From Symbiodinium kawagutii (Eukaryota > Sar > Dinophyceae > Suessiales > Symbiodiniaceae): a DNA stretch of 64,000 nucleotides. The notes beneath the pieces are model-generated. The model was not told the origin of the DNA. It searched no databases and worked only from the letters and a program-made list of their open reading frames with translations. The DNA lies in contig VSDK01016836.1 of assembly GCA_009767595.1 (NCBI GenBank), forward strand, positions 257,908 through 321,907, read 5' to 3'. The position numbers were made by a program, and so were the translations under genes. Positions within the stretch are counted from its first letter, which is position 1. Each line of letters opens with the position of its first letter. This document shows, one piece after another, positions 45,625-57,041 of this stretch.

Positions 45625-46895
45625 AGCAGGAATATGCAGTAATGGAGCTACGAGCCATATAAATATTTTGGTACTGTACACAGCAACAAGACAGCGCTCT
45701 ATGTGACCGAGAGAAGGGAGATATTATGCAACCAAAGTTTGGGTTGTTGATGGTTCGACGGATCAATGCCAGGATAGGTCTACCGGTAGTTTTCAGAATG
45801 TGCAGAGAGCAACGCACTGCACAATAAGTGCATTTTCTCAACCGTATCGATTTGATGTTCCAACATGAATGAAGTCAGTTCGATGTTTTCTTTGGACTAT
45901 CGTGAATTGAAGGTTGAATGGTCTCCAACAGTCTGGAGTAGAGGAATTTTCAATCTAATTACTTCCCGTACGGCTTCTTGGGTGAACTGAATGGAAAATG
46001 AAGTGATATGTTTTAAATCAGCATGCACCCGGGAAATCCTGCTGGGTACATAGCATCATATGTGTTGGGTCATGTGAGCTTTCCCCCTCTGTTCTGTGCT
46101 GAAATATCTGGTGCGCCGCTACCGTAAACCAAGCAAGCAACCAAACCAAACAAAAATTGTCGTCATAGCTGTATCCCCCCCACCCCTTGTCATTGTTGAT
46201 AATATAAATTATATGCGTCATCATTGTGGCTTTGCCATTGTTCATCACAGAGCGGTACCCGCGTAGGAGTTGGTTACTCGGTGCTTACTTATCATGACCC
46301 ACTTAACTACTTAACTAAGCTCCAAGGGGGACCAGCTTGTAACTAGCTGCAACCAACCAGTGTTGCCTGGTGTTGGCCCAAGCCCGGCTTTTGGTGGCCG
46401 TGCGGATTCTGAGGTGGGTTTCTCGGGGTGTTCAAAGTGGAGGAATGGGAACTGTTGATCAGAGTCATAACTGGGGTAATTTGCGGCTCCATGGAATATC
46501 ATGGAATTCTGGTTATTATAAGGGGCACATTCATGCATATATATATATATTTATGTATAGATGTATATTTAAATTTGATCACATACACATAACATTTGTA
46601 AGTGATGGATTATCCCAAACCTCATCTTGTGCTTCATTGTTGAACGGGGAACCAGCCATTAGATTTAGAGTTCCTTCACATCTTTGGGCCCACCCGTGAG
46701 GGGCATAAAACGCGCTGGTTCTTCAGTCGATCTTTGTATGGTGTCGGTTGCTACTACTGCCTGCCTTGTCTACTCCTGAGCTATTCGAAGCACTAGCATT
46801 TTTCAACAGCGCATCAAAGTAGCCATCATCAGTGATACATAGTTATAATCCCGCTGTAGGATCATACTATCAGTTATTATTGTATCAAACTAGCA

Positions 46896-47402
46896 TTGGC
46901 AGTTATTGTATCCTATAGCGGGTGTGTAATGTCTTACATATGCACAGTATATCCTTCCAGGAGTTGTTTCCCAAGTGGGCAAACCACCGGAATTCTTACT
47001 AAACAGAAGATCTCACCACGTTTGGTTACGGTGCATCCTTCCAAAGCTTGCAGATCCAGGGAGAAAAATCTTGCACTAGTCATCCAAGGTGATGTCGGCA
47101 TTTTTCAAGGGCTTGGGGTCAACAACAAGATCATTTGGTTGCTCACGCATGCCCAAACAAGTTTGATACGGCCAAAGAAAAGGAGATGGAATTCACAGGC
47201 CTTGAACGAACATGAATTCAGACGACCGTTTTGGACACCCAGCCGAACCCAAGCCACTTTGGCTGCTGATAACCGTGGTGGGCTTCTATCCACATATCGA
47301 TTTGGTTGGGCAAACAAGCCATGTTTCTTGAGTTGCATTGTAACCAAACAGCCAAACAGCTCTAAATCAATGATCGCATCACTGCTGGATATATCCTGTT
47401 AG
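46896..47402 (+). CDS. Open frame of 168 codons, unsupported
   Basis: The longest non-repetitive open frame of the right half. It begins at a non-ATG codon. Its reading (for example GDVGIFQGLGVNNKIIWLLT and DNRGGLLSTYRFGW) shows no motif, and base composition does not differ from the flanks. It may be chance or a decayed element. Confidence 0.12.
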   Translation: MAVIVSYSGCVMSYICTVYPSRSCFPSGQTTGILTKQKISPRLVTVHPSKACRSREKNLALVIQGDVGIFQGLGVNNKIIWLLTHAQTSLIRPKKRRWNSQALNEHEFRRPFWTPSRTQATLAADNRGGLLSTYRFGWANKPCFLSCIVTKQPNSSKSMIASLLDISC

Positions 47403-47495
47403 CTATTGCTGATCGATGCTGATCATTCATCCCAACGCTCCTGCAATTCAAGCGTTATGATTCTATGAGGGACCCACATATCGCCCACATATTCA

Positions 47496-47580
47496 CATGG
47501 GTGTTTCTCAAGTCATAGGGGTACCCCCAAATCATCCAATTTCAACCATTTGTAGTGATCAACCATTTTTGGGGTCCTCG
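47496..47580. mobile_element. MITE family A, copy 10 (right end lost)
   Basis: Left CATGGGTGTTTCTCAAGTCA with GTACCCCCAAATCATCC. The copy stops after CCATTTTTGGGGTCCT. Confidence 0.6.
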
Positions 47581-48647
47581 ATCAGCCTGGCAGGTTGCTT
47601 GTGCAATGTAGTCCCTTACTACTGAACGACGCAGCGTCGTTCATGCGACCCGAACGCCGAAGTCGGGGGACTTGGGGGCGGGGACAAAGCCACATCTTGG
47701 AGTCCAAAATTGGGACCATTGAGACTGGTAAGTCTCTGTTGATGTTTGAGAACTTGATGAGTACGACCTGATGATAACTTGATAATGGTTGTTGAGTAAT
47801 GTTGAGTATATTGGCTAGTCAGTCTTTTAATCGTTGATCAGTTGACAGCACATATTGGCGAACGGTTGTCAGTAAGTTATCAAGTTATCAACCGATCGTT
47901 GGTCATGGCGACAAACCAATCATGGTCGACAATGGTGGATTTCAAACGGCTAACCAATATTGTAGACCATATTGGTTAGTCGCTATGACTGTTGACCATG
48001 ACTTCTACAGCGTTTCATCATGGCGAAGGCAAATCATGGTTGCTGGTCATGATGGGGCAGTTGACAGTTGTCGTGGTTGATAACTACGCATTGATATTGG
48101 CTCGTGGTGTTTCATCATGGTGATGGCCAACGATCGTAGGGAATGCACTGGCTAAGAATGGTCAATGATCTAAAAATCTAATCTTTGACATTGGGGCAGC
48201 GAGACAGGGATTCGTACTATTGGTTTAGTCTCACACGAACCAAATTTTGGAGGGTGAAAATTGTTGGAGAAAAATAGTTCCGATGATGTAACGGTAGTGC
48301 AATCATCAGTAGTCAATTTTGATCATACTTGAATATGGTTAATCATGATTCATCATCATCATCATCAGCCATCGTCAGCAATGATGAATCATCTGTCACC
48401 ACTATATTGCTGCATACTGCTAGTCACTTTTGGTGCTTCTACAAAGCCCTGTGCGTACTTCATGCTTCATCCAAGTGTTACTCAGCTGTTCTTCCGGGGA
48501 TCTCCATGGTAAAGTGAACCACCAGGTGGGAACAGATCCACAGGTGCTCCCAACATGTGACCCCTTGGGTCACTGCGGCTGTCGTATAGGCTAACTAACT
48601 ATCACCTCTTTGGGCTCGCGCCCTGAGTCCCCAGGAGTTCCTTAGGA

Positions 48648-48762
48648 TACCCTTTGGTAAACTAACCTGGCGATGGAAAATCCACCATTACTTGATGTTT
48701 TCCCTGGGTTTCACTATGAAATGTAGTCAAAATCCATTGCCAGGTTAGTTTACCGGAGGGTA
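48648..48762. mobile_element. MITE with the same termini as the 6.2-kb element
   Basis: 115 bp. Left TACCCTTTGGTAAACTAACC then TGGCGATGGAAAATCC. Right ATCCATTGCCAGGTTAGTTT then ACCGGAGGGTA. The termini match those at 28490 and 34689 with few differences. It is non-coding and probably mobilised in trans. Confidence 0.75.
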
Positions 48763-49328
48763 TCCCCAAGTTGACCTCCGGTCGTTTTCATTGCTGCGCC
48801 AAGTCAAGGGGTTTTCAAGGCGTCACGGGAACATGGCAACTAGCTCGGCTCCACCACCTTTGGAGTAAGGCCTCAAGCTTCCAAGCCACATAACTTTGGA
48901 TGCCCTTGGGTGCATGAAGTGATGACTACCAAATGCCATCCAAATACTTCATGACTATATGTGACTGTGACTAACAAATATATGACTATATGACTCTTAA
49001 TGACCAAAAACTTCATCAGTCACTGGACGATCGACCAGCCATTGGATGGCTTGGTTGTGCTTGGAACTTTGGACTCGCCGGATACGCATGGGCTGCTTGA
49101 GGCATCAAAAAGAGTCACTGCGGCTCTATGAGGTAAGTTGGCATAGCAGTTGTGAGGTAATCATCTCATCAAGTTGACTATCAATCAGCCACTTTACTTC
49201 AATCACTCAGTTGACCATTAGTCAGTCATTAATCATAGTCAATTGATGCTCACCTGGGCCATGGATGGTCATCTCAGCAAGTGATCTCCTTAATGTCATA
49301 GTCAATTGCCTCATCCAGTTGACCAACA

Positions 49329-49441
49329 GGCTGTGGGTCAAAACCCTGTACCCCTGGTTCCCCTATCACTAACCATTGTTTTCCCTATTATTGTTGGTTA
49401 CTATCCCCCATTATTGGTTGGTTAATATTGACCCATAGCCA
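49329..49441. mobile_element. MITE family C, copy 5
   Basis: Left GGCTGTGGGTCAAAACCCTG, right TTAATATTGACCCATAGCC. The interior has CCCTGGTTCCCCTATCACTA. Confidence 0.75.
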
Positions 49442-50274
49442 ACAGTTGCTATGCCAATTTCCTTCACTTGTTGACCATCAACAACAGTACCATGATGGTC
49501 CGGGTGCCGCGCTGGATTTTCGCTCCGCGTGCCAGGTGTGATTCCTGTGGCTCCAAAAGAGCACCTGGGTTCCGCACGACCTGGATCTGGGTGGTGAAGG
49601 AGTGATGAATGATGGATTGATGGTCAATTGATGGTCAGTTGGTGGTTAGTTGATGCGGTAATTGATGGGGATTGGTTTGTTGATGGTTAGTTGATGATTG
49701 ATAATGGTTGAGTAAGCAAATCATGATTGATACATGTTTGCAATTTATTATGAATGGTTGCCTAATGATAGGTTCATATGATTTGTGGTGAACATTGATT
49801 GATCATGCCTCACATCATGGATGAGTAATGGTTGACACTGGTTGGCTCATGGTTGATCAATGCTTGACTAGATAACTAGTGATTCGTTCATGGCTAGTTT
49901 ATTGTTACTTTTGGTTGGCAATTGGTTATGATGACTGAGGATCAGTGATGGCTCATAGGAGGCCGTAATCAACATTGGCGGACAAGAACGGACGGCCCAT
50001 CCCGGTGTTTTCGTTCAGCCGTGCTCAAGGAACCTATGTTCGTTCCCTGGTTTACTTCCGCGGAAACTGTGGCCTCAATGACAAACATCAACATGGGTGG
50101 GTAAATTCGTCCTGAAGTTGACCATAATTAGTGAGAGGCATATATACATGTATGAATATATGTATGTATTTTTATATCTATATTTGTTGATTTATTATAG
50201 ATAAAAACTGACAAATCGTGCCTGAAGTTCGGGGGTGGTTTAGAGAAATGGATCTCGATTATATAATCATCCTG

Positions 50275-50380
50275 ATGTGCGGGTTTTTCAAAATAGGGGT
50301 ACCCCCAAATCATCTCGTTTGTGAATTCATAGTACTAAAGCAACCATGTTTGGGGCCCCCTGTTTTGAGAAACCACCATT
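50275..50380. mobile_element. MITE family A, copy 11
   Basis: Left GTGCGGGTTTTTCAAAATAG, right CCCTGTTTTGAGAAACCACC. Confidence 0.7.
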
Positions 50381-50440
50381 TGGCTACTGTATGTAGTTCG
50401 TACATCCCAACTATTGAACTGTTGGTTCTCCCATTATTAA

Positions 50441-50544
50441 CTGGTCGGTGGTTTCAAACATTGTGATTATTTTCCCTAGTATTTGCTAACAAATCGTTGG
50501 TTGACAAGCATATTTTTCATGGGAGTGGTTCAACCACCAAGCAG
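50441..50544. mobile_element. MITE family B, copy 6
   Basis: Left CTGGTCGGTGGTTTCAAACA, right GTGGTTCAACCACCAAGCAG. TTAA lies outside both ends. Confidence 0.75.
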
Positions 50545-50784
50545 TTAACCATATATATAATCACAATTTGGCTACTCATGTAACTGCCACCTGTAATGGT
50601 GCTAGTGCAGAACACCGTTGAAAGGCGGCGCTGCACTGCTGCACTTGGTGTTGCAAACCAAGCAGTAAAGAATCTCGTATTACACTGGTTGGTGGTTTTA
50701 TCAGGGTTTCATAGGTATTGTAGCCATTTGTAATGGTTATTGATAGGGGATAATAAGCAACAATAGTGGTTAAACAACTACTAT

Positions 50785-50891
50785 AGTTGGTGGTTTGATT
50801 GAGATTTTTTTTGATGTTCCCAAATGTATTCACAAATGGTTGGTTGGTTGACACGCAAATTTTCCACAGGGGTGGTTCAACCACCAACCAG
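50785..50891. mobile_element. MITE family B, copy 7
   Basis: Left AGTTGGTGGTTTGATTGAGA, right GGTTCAACCACCAACCAG. It is preceded by GGGGATAATAAGCAACAATA and GTGGTTAAACAACTA, a block also found before the copy at 58420. Confidence 0.7.
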
Positions 50892-50892
50892 T

Positions 50893-51072
50893 TCAGAAAG
50901 TACACATAATGATACTGTGATTAATGAGGATGCTGATGAATACTGCATCATCATTGTTTCTGTTCCTACTCTCATTGGTATTATGCAATGGATTCTAGTG
51001 CAATTTGTAGCTATTGCCGTGAATGTCATTACTACCATCATTGTTGGCCTGATTCTTGATGCTCTCTTTTGA
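50893..51072 (+). CDS. Candidate C-terminal membrane-segment exon
   Basis: Directly after a MITE, the + frame reads an acidic stretch and then LIGIMQWILVQFVAIAVNVI and TTIIVGLILDALF before TGA. A hydrophobic helix ending in a DALF-like word recalls the last segment (S6) of voltage-gated cation channels, where such a motif follows the pore. This comparison is by eye only and the segment is short. Confidence 0.22.
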   Translation, partial: SESTHNDTVINEDADEYCIIIVSVPTLIGIMQWILVQFVAIAVNVITTIIVGLILDALF

Positions 51073-52161
51073 TCGAGATGATATTGAGACTTAAAATTGA
51101 ACCACCTGCCTAAGAACATTTATAGGGGTGTTGTTGCTCAATTCAAGGGGGTATGCGGTACCCTCAGTTCTCATCCACGGTAGTAACATGTAGTAATTAG
51201 TAATCATTCATAGTAGTGAATTCCATCCATAACTTTGGGGGTTCCCCGAACTGGCTTGAGAAACCATGATGTTGGCTATAGAGTTGATGTATCCCCTCTT
51301 CAACTGTTGGTTATTATTCCCTATTATCAACCATTATAAGAGAATTCCCCTATAACCACCCATACATGAAGATCATGATGAGAATCATCCGCTTCTCTTC
51401 CCTTTCGCAACGCAACCTATGACGCAACGCACCAGCAAAACTCAGGGCAGTCAATGCGCCCTCCTCCGCGCCTGCCACCAACCTTGGACCTGTGAGCGCC
51501 AACCAGGCGCAGAGTTGACCGAGGGGACAGGAGAGGGCACAGCATCTCTTGAGATATCCTTGATTTATCCTTACCTCCGGTCAACCTCCTATATATAGAC
51601 GTATTAGGAGGGGTTAGTGTTAGGAAGTAGAGATTAGTTCTCCTCTATGATGGCGCATGATGATGCTGGTCGGCACAGCGGAAATCTCAACACCTGTGGC
51701 TTCGGAAGTTGACTCAGTGCCATCTGCGAAATCCACGGCCTTAGCATGCGAAAAGTCTGCGTCTTTCCAAAGCAGTTTTTCTCATCCGAAAAAGCTCCAC
51801 GTTGAAGCTTGGTCCCGGGGGTCTAACCTCTCACCATGTCACGCGATGTGGTGAACTTGTCACATCAACAGCCACCTTTCGGCGACATGCGACCCCAGAG
51901 GTACCTGCACAGCGTCGGGGTTGGTTTGACCTTGATTATCCAAGAGTTGTTCCACCGGTGGCTCAAAATGATCAATCTTCAGATGGCTTTCCCATATACT
52001 CCATAAACACTGATGGTCCAAGAGAATACCTCCTAGAAACCAAGATGCTCTCCAATCAACTCCCAAAATCCCATATAACTTCCATCAACCATCACCTCCA
52101 TGGCTAGAAACTCCATAAACCATCCATCAATCCATCCCTTTTCCACCTGAGCCCACCCTAC
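51073..52161. other. Stretch without a recognised gene
   Basis: Family A relic at 51124-51270. A GC-rich part with GCAACGCAACC words lies at 51405-51540. Frames at 51657-51854 and 51802-52107 are open (VTSTATFRRHATPEVPAQRR and GWFDLDYPRVVPPVAQ) but unrecognised. They could be decayed element coding sequence. Confidence 0.4.
51124..51270. mobile_element. MITE family A, copy 12 (decayed)
   Basis: Left AGGGGTGTTGTTGCTCAATT, right GGTTCCCCGAACTGGCTTGA and GAAACCATG. The interior has TAGTAATCATTCATAG. Confidence 0.45.
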
Positions 52162-52359
52162 GTCTCAACGGCCGTTCTGTCGAAGTTACTGGCGCTTGTG
52201 CCGGCCGTGCCGGCCGTGTCGGCTGTGGCCGGCGTCTCTGGGGAGGTATGGATTTGCACCGTGGTGGTTGCCGTGATCCTGGTGTTCTTAGGGATTCAGT
52301 GCCTTGCCTGTCGGGAGGTGTATCTTCATGGGGCCCGGCAATCGAAAGGTGGTGAATAG
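52162..52359 (+). CDS. Candidate C-terminal exon with one transmembrane helix
   Basis: A GC-rich stop-free reading begins VSTAVLSKLLALVPAVPAVS and continues through VWICTVVVAVILVFLGIQCL and ACREVYLHG to TAG. A signal-like or first hydrophobic part is followed by a clear transmembrane helix and a short basic tail. No ATG is in frame upstream before a stop, so it would be a terminal exon or the end of a decayed polyprotein. No family is recognised. Confidence 0.3.
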   Translation, partial: VSTAVLSKLLALVPAVPAVSAVAGVSGEVWICTVVVAVILVFLGIQCLACREVYLHGARQSKGGE

Positions 52360-52375
52360 TTAATGGTGAATGATG

Positions 52376-52382
52376 TTGATGT

Positions 52383-52420
<38 letters not shown>

Positions 52421-52430
52421 TTGATGATGA
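52376..52430. repeat. GAT trinucleotide microsatellite
   Basis: Mostly pure GAT units, with GTT interruptions at both ends. Confidence 0.95.
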
Positions 52431-53394
52431 ATAGGAGTGGTTAATGATCATTAACAATGGTTTGATCCAATGGTGAATGGTTATTGGTTAGCTAGTTAAT
52501 GGTAAATGATAGGGGGTAATCGCCATATGGCAACAAGAATAGCGGTTTATGATGATGGATAATGGTTCAATCTAATGCTGAATGGTTTGATGGCTTCACA
52601 ATATTGTTATGGTTCATGGTTGATAGTAGTAGTTAATAAGAGTCAATGATAGTGGTAAATGAATATATAACTGTATAATTCATAACTTTGGTATGGTGTT
52701 TGTTCATGATCAGTGGGTAGTAGTAGTGGTTAACGGTTGATCAAAAGGGAGGGTCACCAGCAGTAATAAGGGATATACCAACTATATGGCGGTGATGATA
52801 CCGAACTATACCCCAAAAATGGTAGTAGTTCGCATCCCAACATTCAGACTTGGGTGGTTAATGGGATGTAAACAGCTGGTGTACAGGGTATTGACCCACA
52901 GCCATGTATTGTGCCATATATCATATACATCTGTTTTTACACGTATTACTGTATTTATAGTGATATGGAAATACATGGAGATGTAGATGTGTATTGATGT
53001 AATCAATTATTGATCAATCACACGAAACCCAACAGGGCAGTGTTTTTCAACAAACCGGCCATACATTCTTCAATTAACCTTGCAGAAGATGTTAATGCTA
53101 CTCGATGCTGAAGTCATGCTGATAAAGGGGAGTGAGAGGGTTTGGTTAGGGCAAGTTACTCACGCAGGTATGCGAGGGTTCAGTGCATGCGAACTTAATT
53201 TCGAACTTGCACATAAGGTTGCTGCCCACAGTGTGGAAGTAAAACTCGGTAGAGCAGCAGTATGACCTTTTTCTAAGCAGCAAAATTCACAAGTACTTTC
53301 TTCCCGGCATAGTCTCATGCTGTAAGCGTTTACACCGCTCCTTCTTTGAATCATCTTTGTTGGTCGGTCATCACTTCGTGAGTATCAACCAGGA

Positions 53395-53504
53395 CTGGTT
53401 GGTGGTTTCAAACATTTCGTATTTTCTTTACGAATTAATTATATATGAACAAATGGTTTGTTGACCCATATTTCTCATGACATCATGGTTCAACCACCAG
53501 CCAG
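53395..53504. mobile_element. MITE family B, copy 8
   Basis: Left CTGGTTGGTGGTTTCAAACA, right GGTTCAACCACCAGCCAG. Confidence 0.75.
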
Positions 53505-53618
53505 AGGTTGTTGGGAAACTGTCCCCCTCAGGAGCCTTCGGTTGCTGTGGTCTCGTTCTCGTGCCTTCGTGCCCTGGCAAAGCTCCGGGATCTGCCCACC
53601 ATCAGCTTAACCAGCCAC

Positions 53619-53770
53619 ACTCAACTAACCTGGAAGCTGAAATTCCACCGTTTTATAGTTGGTTTACCTAGAAACAATGGTCATATTATGTCATGTTCCA
53701 CGATTTATTGCTGGCTTACTTGTTAAAAGATGGTGATGTTGAGCTGGTTAGTTTACCAGATTAGAGGGTG
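53619..53770. mobile_element. Decayed relative of the 48648 MITE
   Basis: Left ACTCAACTAACCTGGAAGC, right CTGGTTAGTTTACCAGATTA and GAGGGTGA. The terminal words ACTAACCTGG and GGTTAGTTTACCAGA are those of the 6.2-kb element; the outer left end is lost. Confidence 0.45.
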
Positions 53771-54323
53771 ATTGACCAGACAATAATAATCTGGGCTTAT
53801 TGAACTGAAGTGGATCTCCAAATCATTTATGCTGTGGAAGGCACAGCTGATCCAAGTGTTGATTGTTATTCTGGACGTTCGACTGAGTCACAGTGATGTC
53901 ATGGGTTTTGACATCTTCATGCTGGCACCCCCGAATCAACACCCCTCCTAACATGCCTTGTTGGGTACCTTTCATGACATGTTCAAACTGCCAAGTACAT
54001 GGAGTTCGCTGCTTAGGATCTTCTGAAGTTTCCCACAGAAGTAGATGTGTGCAGATCAATGTTTAAGATAAGTGACAAACACCTGGTTGAGAAGACCTTA
54101 CCTAAGATTGATTTTCAATACTGATCACAGGCTAATCACATACACACATGTTCCAAGAAGGGTCAAACGGTCCAAGTCCCCAAGATGACCGTTTTCTGCA
54201 AAATGCTGCACTGCTATATTTGCCTTGGGGTCAAAATTCAGTATGCCTAGTGATCCCAAGAATGAAGATGTTCGTAGTATTGACCCTGCGTTCATGTTTG
54301 TTTGGGTGAACACTTTGTATAGA

Positions 54324-54435
54324 CATGGGTGTTTCTCAAAATAGGGATACCACCAATTCATCCTATATTAGTCATTTATAGTGATAAGCCAACCATCTTT
54401 TTGGGGTCCCCTATGACTTGAGAAACCACCACATG
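54324..54435. mobile_element. MITE family A, copy 13
   Basis: Left CATGGGTGTTTCTCAAAATA, right GACTTGAGAAACCACCACAT and G. Confidence 0.8.
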
Positions 54436-54600
54436 CAAAGATATGATCCCTTCAGCTCTTCAAAGACCGCACGGCTCTTTGCTGTGAGGAACGAGACTTC
54501 ACCTTGGCCTTGCGATCAGGTGGGTCGGGGTCATATGACAATGGTGGTTTATTGAAGGTGGAGTCTGGTCATGCTTGGGAATGGTCCAGAACTATACAAA

Positions 54601-54700
54601 TAGGGGTTTCTCAAGCCAGAGAGGACCCCAAAATGGTGGGTTTGTTGCTATCAATTGCTATTGGATGATTCAGGGGTACCCCCATTTTGAGAAACCCTAA
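54601..54700. mobile_element. MITE family A, copy 14 (reverse)
   Basis: Left TAGGGGTTTCTCAAGCCAGA, right TACCCCCATTTTGAGAAACC. It lies 165 bp from copy 13, in the opposite orientation. Confidence 0.7.
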
Positions 54701-54904
54701 AATGATGGACAAACAGTTGGTCAGTGATGCAAACTGCTCATGGTTAGTCACCGACATGCAATGGTCAATCGACAACAGTGGGTCCAAAATAGCAGGAATC
54801 AAATGGAATCAATATGACCTGGCAATAGCAGCCAGTATCATAGAAAACTCAGTTTTGATCATGTTTAACCATCAATGATGATGTGTTTCCTACTTATTTT
54901 CCAG

Positions 54905-55159
54905 CATGGGGGTTGGTTTCCGCAGCCTTCACTGCTCGGAGGCATTGTTTTCTTGCTGCTGATGCTTCCCTTGACGCATCCTGAGCAGATTGCCTTGGTG
55001 CCCAGCAACGTCCAGGTGGGAAGCGCCTGGTTCCTCAAGCGCCCGCTCCGAGCCATGCCCGCTTCGCAGGCCGTTTACATTTGGCTGCCACTTTGGTACA
55101 TGAGACCCTTGGACCCACGGCTGGCGGATCGTTGTTTTGTGGTAGTGCTTCTTGAGATG
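54905..55159 (+). CDS. Candidate membrane-protein exon, 85 codons
   Basis: An acceptor (TTATTTTCCAG|CATGGG) and a GT donor (GAGATG|GTAAAG) frame exactly 85 codons. The reading is GGWFPQPSLLGGIVFLLLML, then LTHPEQIALVPSNVQVGSAW, and later AVYIWLPLWYMRPLDPRLAD. Third positions are G/C-rich, unlike the flanks, and this is the best-looking orphan exon of the right half. It suggests a multi-pass membrane protein. I do not recognise the family and find no neighbouring exon that joins it. Confidence 0.4.
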
Positions 55160-56934
55160 GTAAAGAGGTTTATGTGATGCAATTGAATTTGCGTTTCTTC
55201 GAGCTGGCATCTGACTTGCTCGAGAGAAAGAAAGGATTTGGCTCTTCAAAGTGGATAGCACCCAGTCGTACTTTTTTGACTTGCGGTACCGCATAGAGGA
55301 AACTGATAGAGTTGAAAGCTAAAGTATTGACGAACAGAGTAGCGCCCAACTTGGGAACCAAGACTCCTCTTGTGTTGGTTTACCTTCAACTGCGAATTGT
55401 CCACATCCAAAACTTCTGGCTTCCCTATGCGTCATTGAGGCACTTTGTGATGAGTCAAGGATCCGATAGCAGGAGGAATGTAATTAGCGGTGCTATCATG
55501 GCATGGGTGATCAATTATCATTTTCTAGATGGGTTGCAACATTTTGTAAACAACCATACCCAAAAAGGAATTTATTCAGTTATTCATGTGAATCGTTTGG
55601 TTATTCCCATGATTAACCAGTAAAAAAAGGTAGGTAAACATCCCAACGGGTCAACCAGTTCGGTTGGGATATTTTCACAGCTGGGTGCCCCCAGCATACC
55701 CACAGCCAGCAGCACGATTTGGCGATTATCCTTATCCCTAGCAACACCCCCTGTAGTCTATAGTTACAGCTATCATAAATGTTAGATTATGAGTAGCCAA
55801 CAAACCAGCCCAAACCGCACATAGGCTAGTCAACCAGGTGACTGCATTGTAGGATCAGCCAATGATGTGGGGGATGGACCTCCATTTGCAACTTGCCCCG
55901 CCCAGATGTTACCATCAGTCGAACTTATGCGGTCTTCCAAGACCTCATCATGATCCCTTCATGCTGCAGGAAAACCTGCATCGTTTGTTGGATCTCACAT
56001 TGGTTGTTTCCAATGCCTGGGGTCTCAACGGGGTCTCTCCTGTCCTTCAGCTCCGACTCGACTTCCGAGGTACCTTGAAGAAAAGCTTAGGAGGTTGGAT
56101 TCAGTCGCTCGCCGCAGCTGATGCGCTGAAGGTGTTTGTTGTTAACGTCGTTGCTGGAGCTCACAATTCAAACGCATCTCAACGTGCAACCTAACATGAC
56201 CTAATCCTTTATGAGTACACCAACTATCACCTAAGAACATCACCAACAGTGATGGGCTTGAACGTGCAAAGATGTCAGTCATTTACGTCAAGAGAAGTGA
56301 ATTAACTAAATCCCATCATTTAGTAGGATCATCCATTCAATGTGTGTATTTGCAGTGGTCAATGTTCAAATTCATTTGCTGCTGTGTTTCAGTGTGGCTA
56401 GACCATCCAGTTAATTGCGACCTCATCAGGAAAGTAGCGAGATGATAATCCAGGAAAACTCATCATTTTGAGTAGTCATACTTGTCATGGTTGAGTGTGT
56501 GATTTTCCAGAGAGGTCCAGAGTATTTCTACCCACAAGACGTGCTCTTGCTGTGAAACATCTAGCTTGATCTACTGGTAATTTTCTATGTTGTTGTATTC
56601 TTTTCGGGGCATGCCATGCAGTGTGTAACTCAACAGAGAACCGATTGGTCTGAGCATGAGCAACAAATGGCTTTGCCAATCAAATCCCATGCGAATTTGT
56701 TGTGATTTTAATCTCCTTTGCATGTGCTGGTCCCATGGGTTCATAAGATCCAGGTCAGTCTGGTCATTTGCTGGTTTTTCCCAGGCACCTTAGTCACCAT
56801 CTTGTTCGCCATCAGCCACGAATTATTAATCTTAGAGTAGATGCAGCCCCCAGTTATCATCCAGCTTATATTGACCATTTACTACACACACCACCCATAA
56901 CTTTGGGATCCTCTATGGCTTGAGCAACCTGAGA

Positions 56935-57041
56935 GCGTGTTTCTCATGATAGGGGGCCCCCAAATCATCCAATCTTAACCATCTAATAGTGAGGTAAACC
57001 AACCATTTTTGGGGTACCCCCATTGTAAGAAACCACCAAAT
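56935..57041. mobile_element. MITE family A, copy 15
   Basis: Left GCGTGTTTCTCATGATAGGG, right CCCCCATTGTAAGAAACCAC. Confidence 0.7.

Larger units (their letters stand above)
44636..48647. other. Gene-poor stretch
   Basis: There is an assembly gap at 45615-45624 and a truncated family A MITE at 47496-47580. A 58-codon + frame starting at about 45102 (MVILIRATAKIAAQQTMTLA) and a 168-codon frame at 46896-47402 have no recognised motif. At 47735-48170 and 48330-48385 TGATGG-type words dominate. Confidence 0.45.
48763..50892. other. Gene-poor stretch with MITEs
   Basis: Family C copy at 49329-49441, family A at 50275-50380, family B at 50441-50544 and 50785-50891. TGATGGTTAGTTGATG-type words fill 49605-49950. 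GC-rich islands near 49500-49605 (MVRVPRWIFAPRARCDSCGS) and 49975-50070 (GRPIPVFSFSRAQGTYVRSL) are coding-like but unsupported. Confidence 0.45.
52360..54904. other. Gene-poor stretch with MITEs
   Basis: GAT microsatellite at 52376-52430 in TGATGG-rich DNA, a family C-like relic to about 52910 (ending GTATTGACCCACAGCC), a family B copy at 53395-53504, a relic of the large-element termini at 53619-53770, and family A copies at 54324-54435 and 54601-54700. The 61-codon frame 53080-53265 is unsupported. Confidence 0.45.

Noticed and set aside
51570-51610. TATA-like CCTATATATAG as a promoter
   Set aside because: It lies in AT-rich DNA with no gene model downstream, and dinoflagellate promoters usually lack a canonical TATA box.
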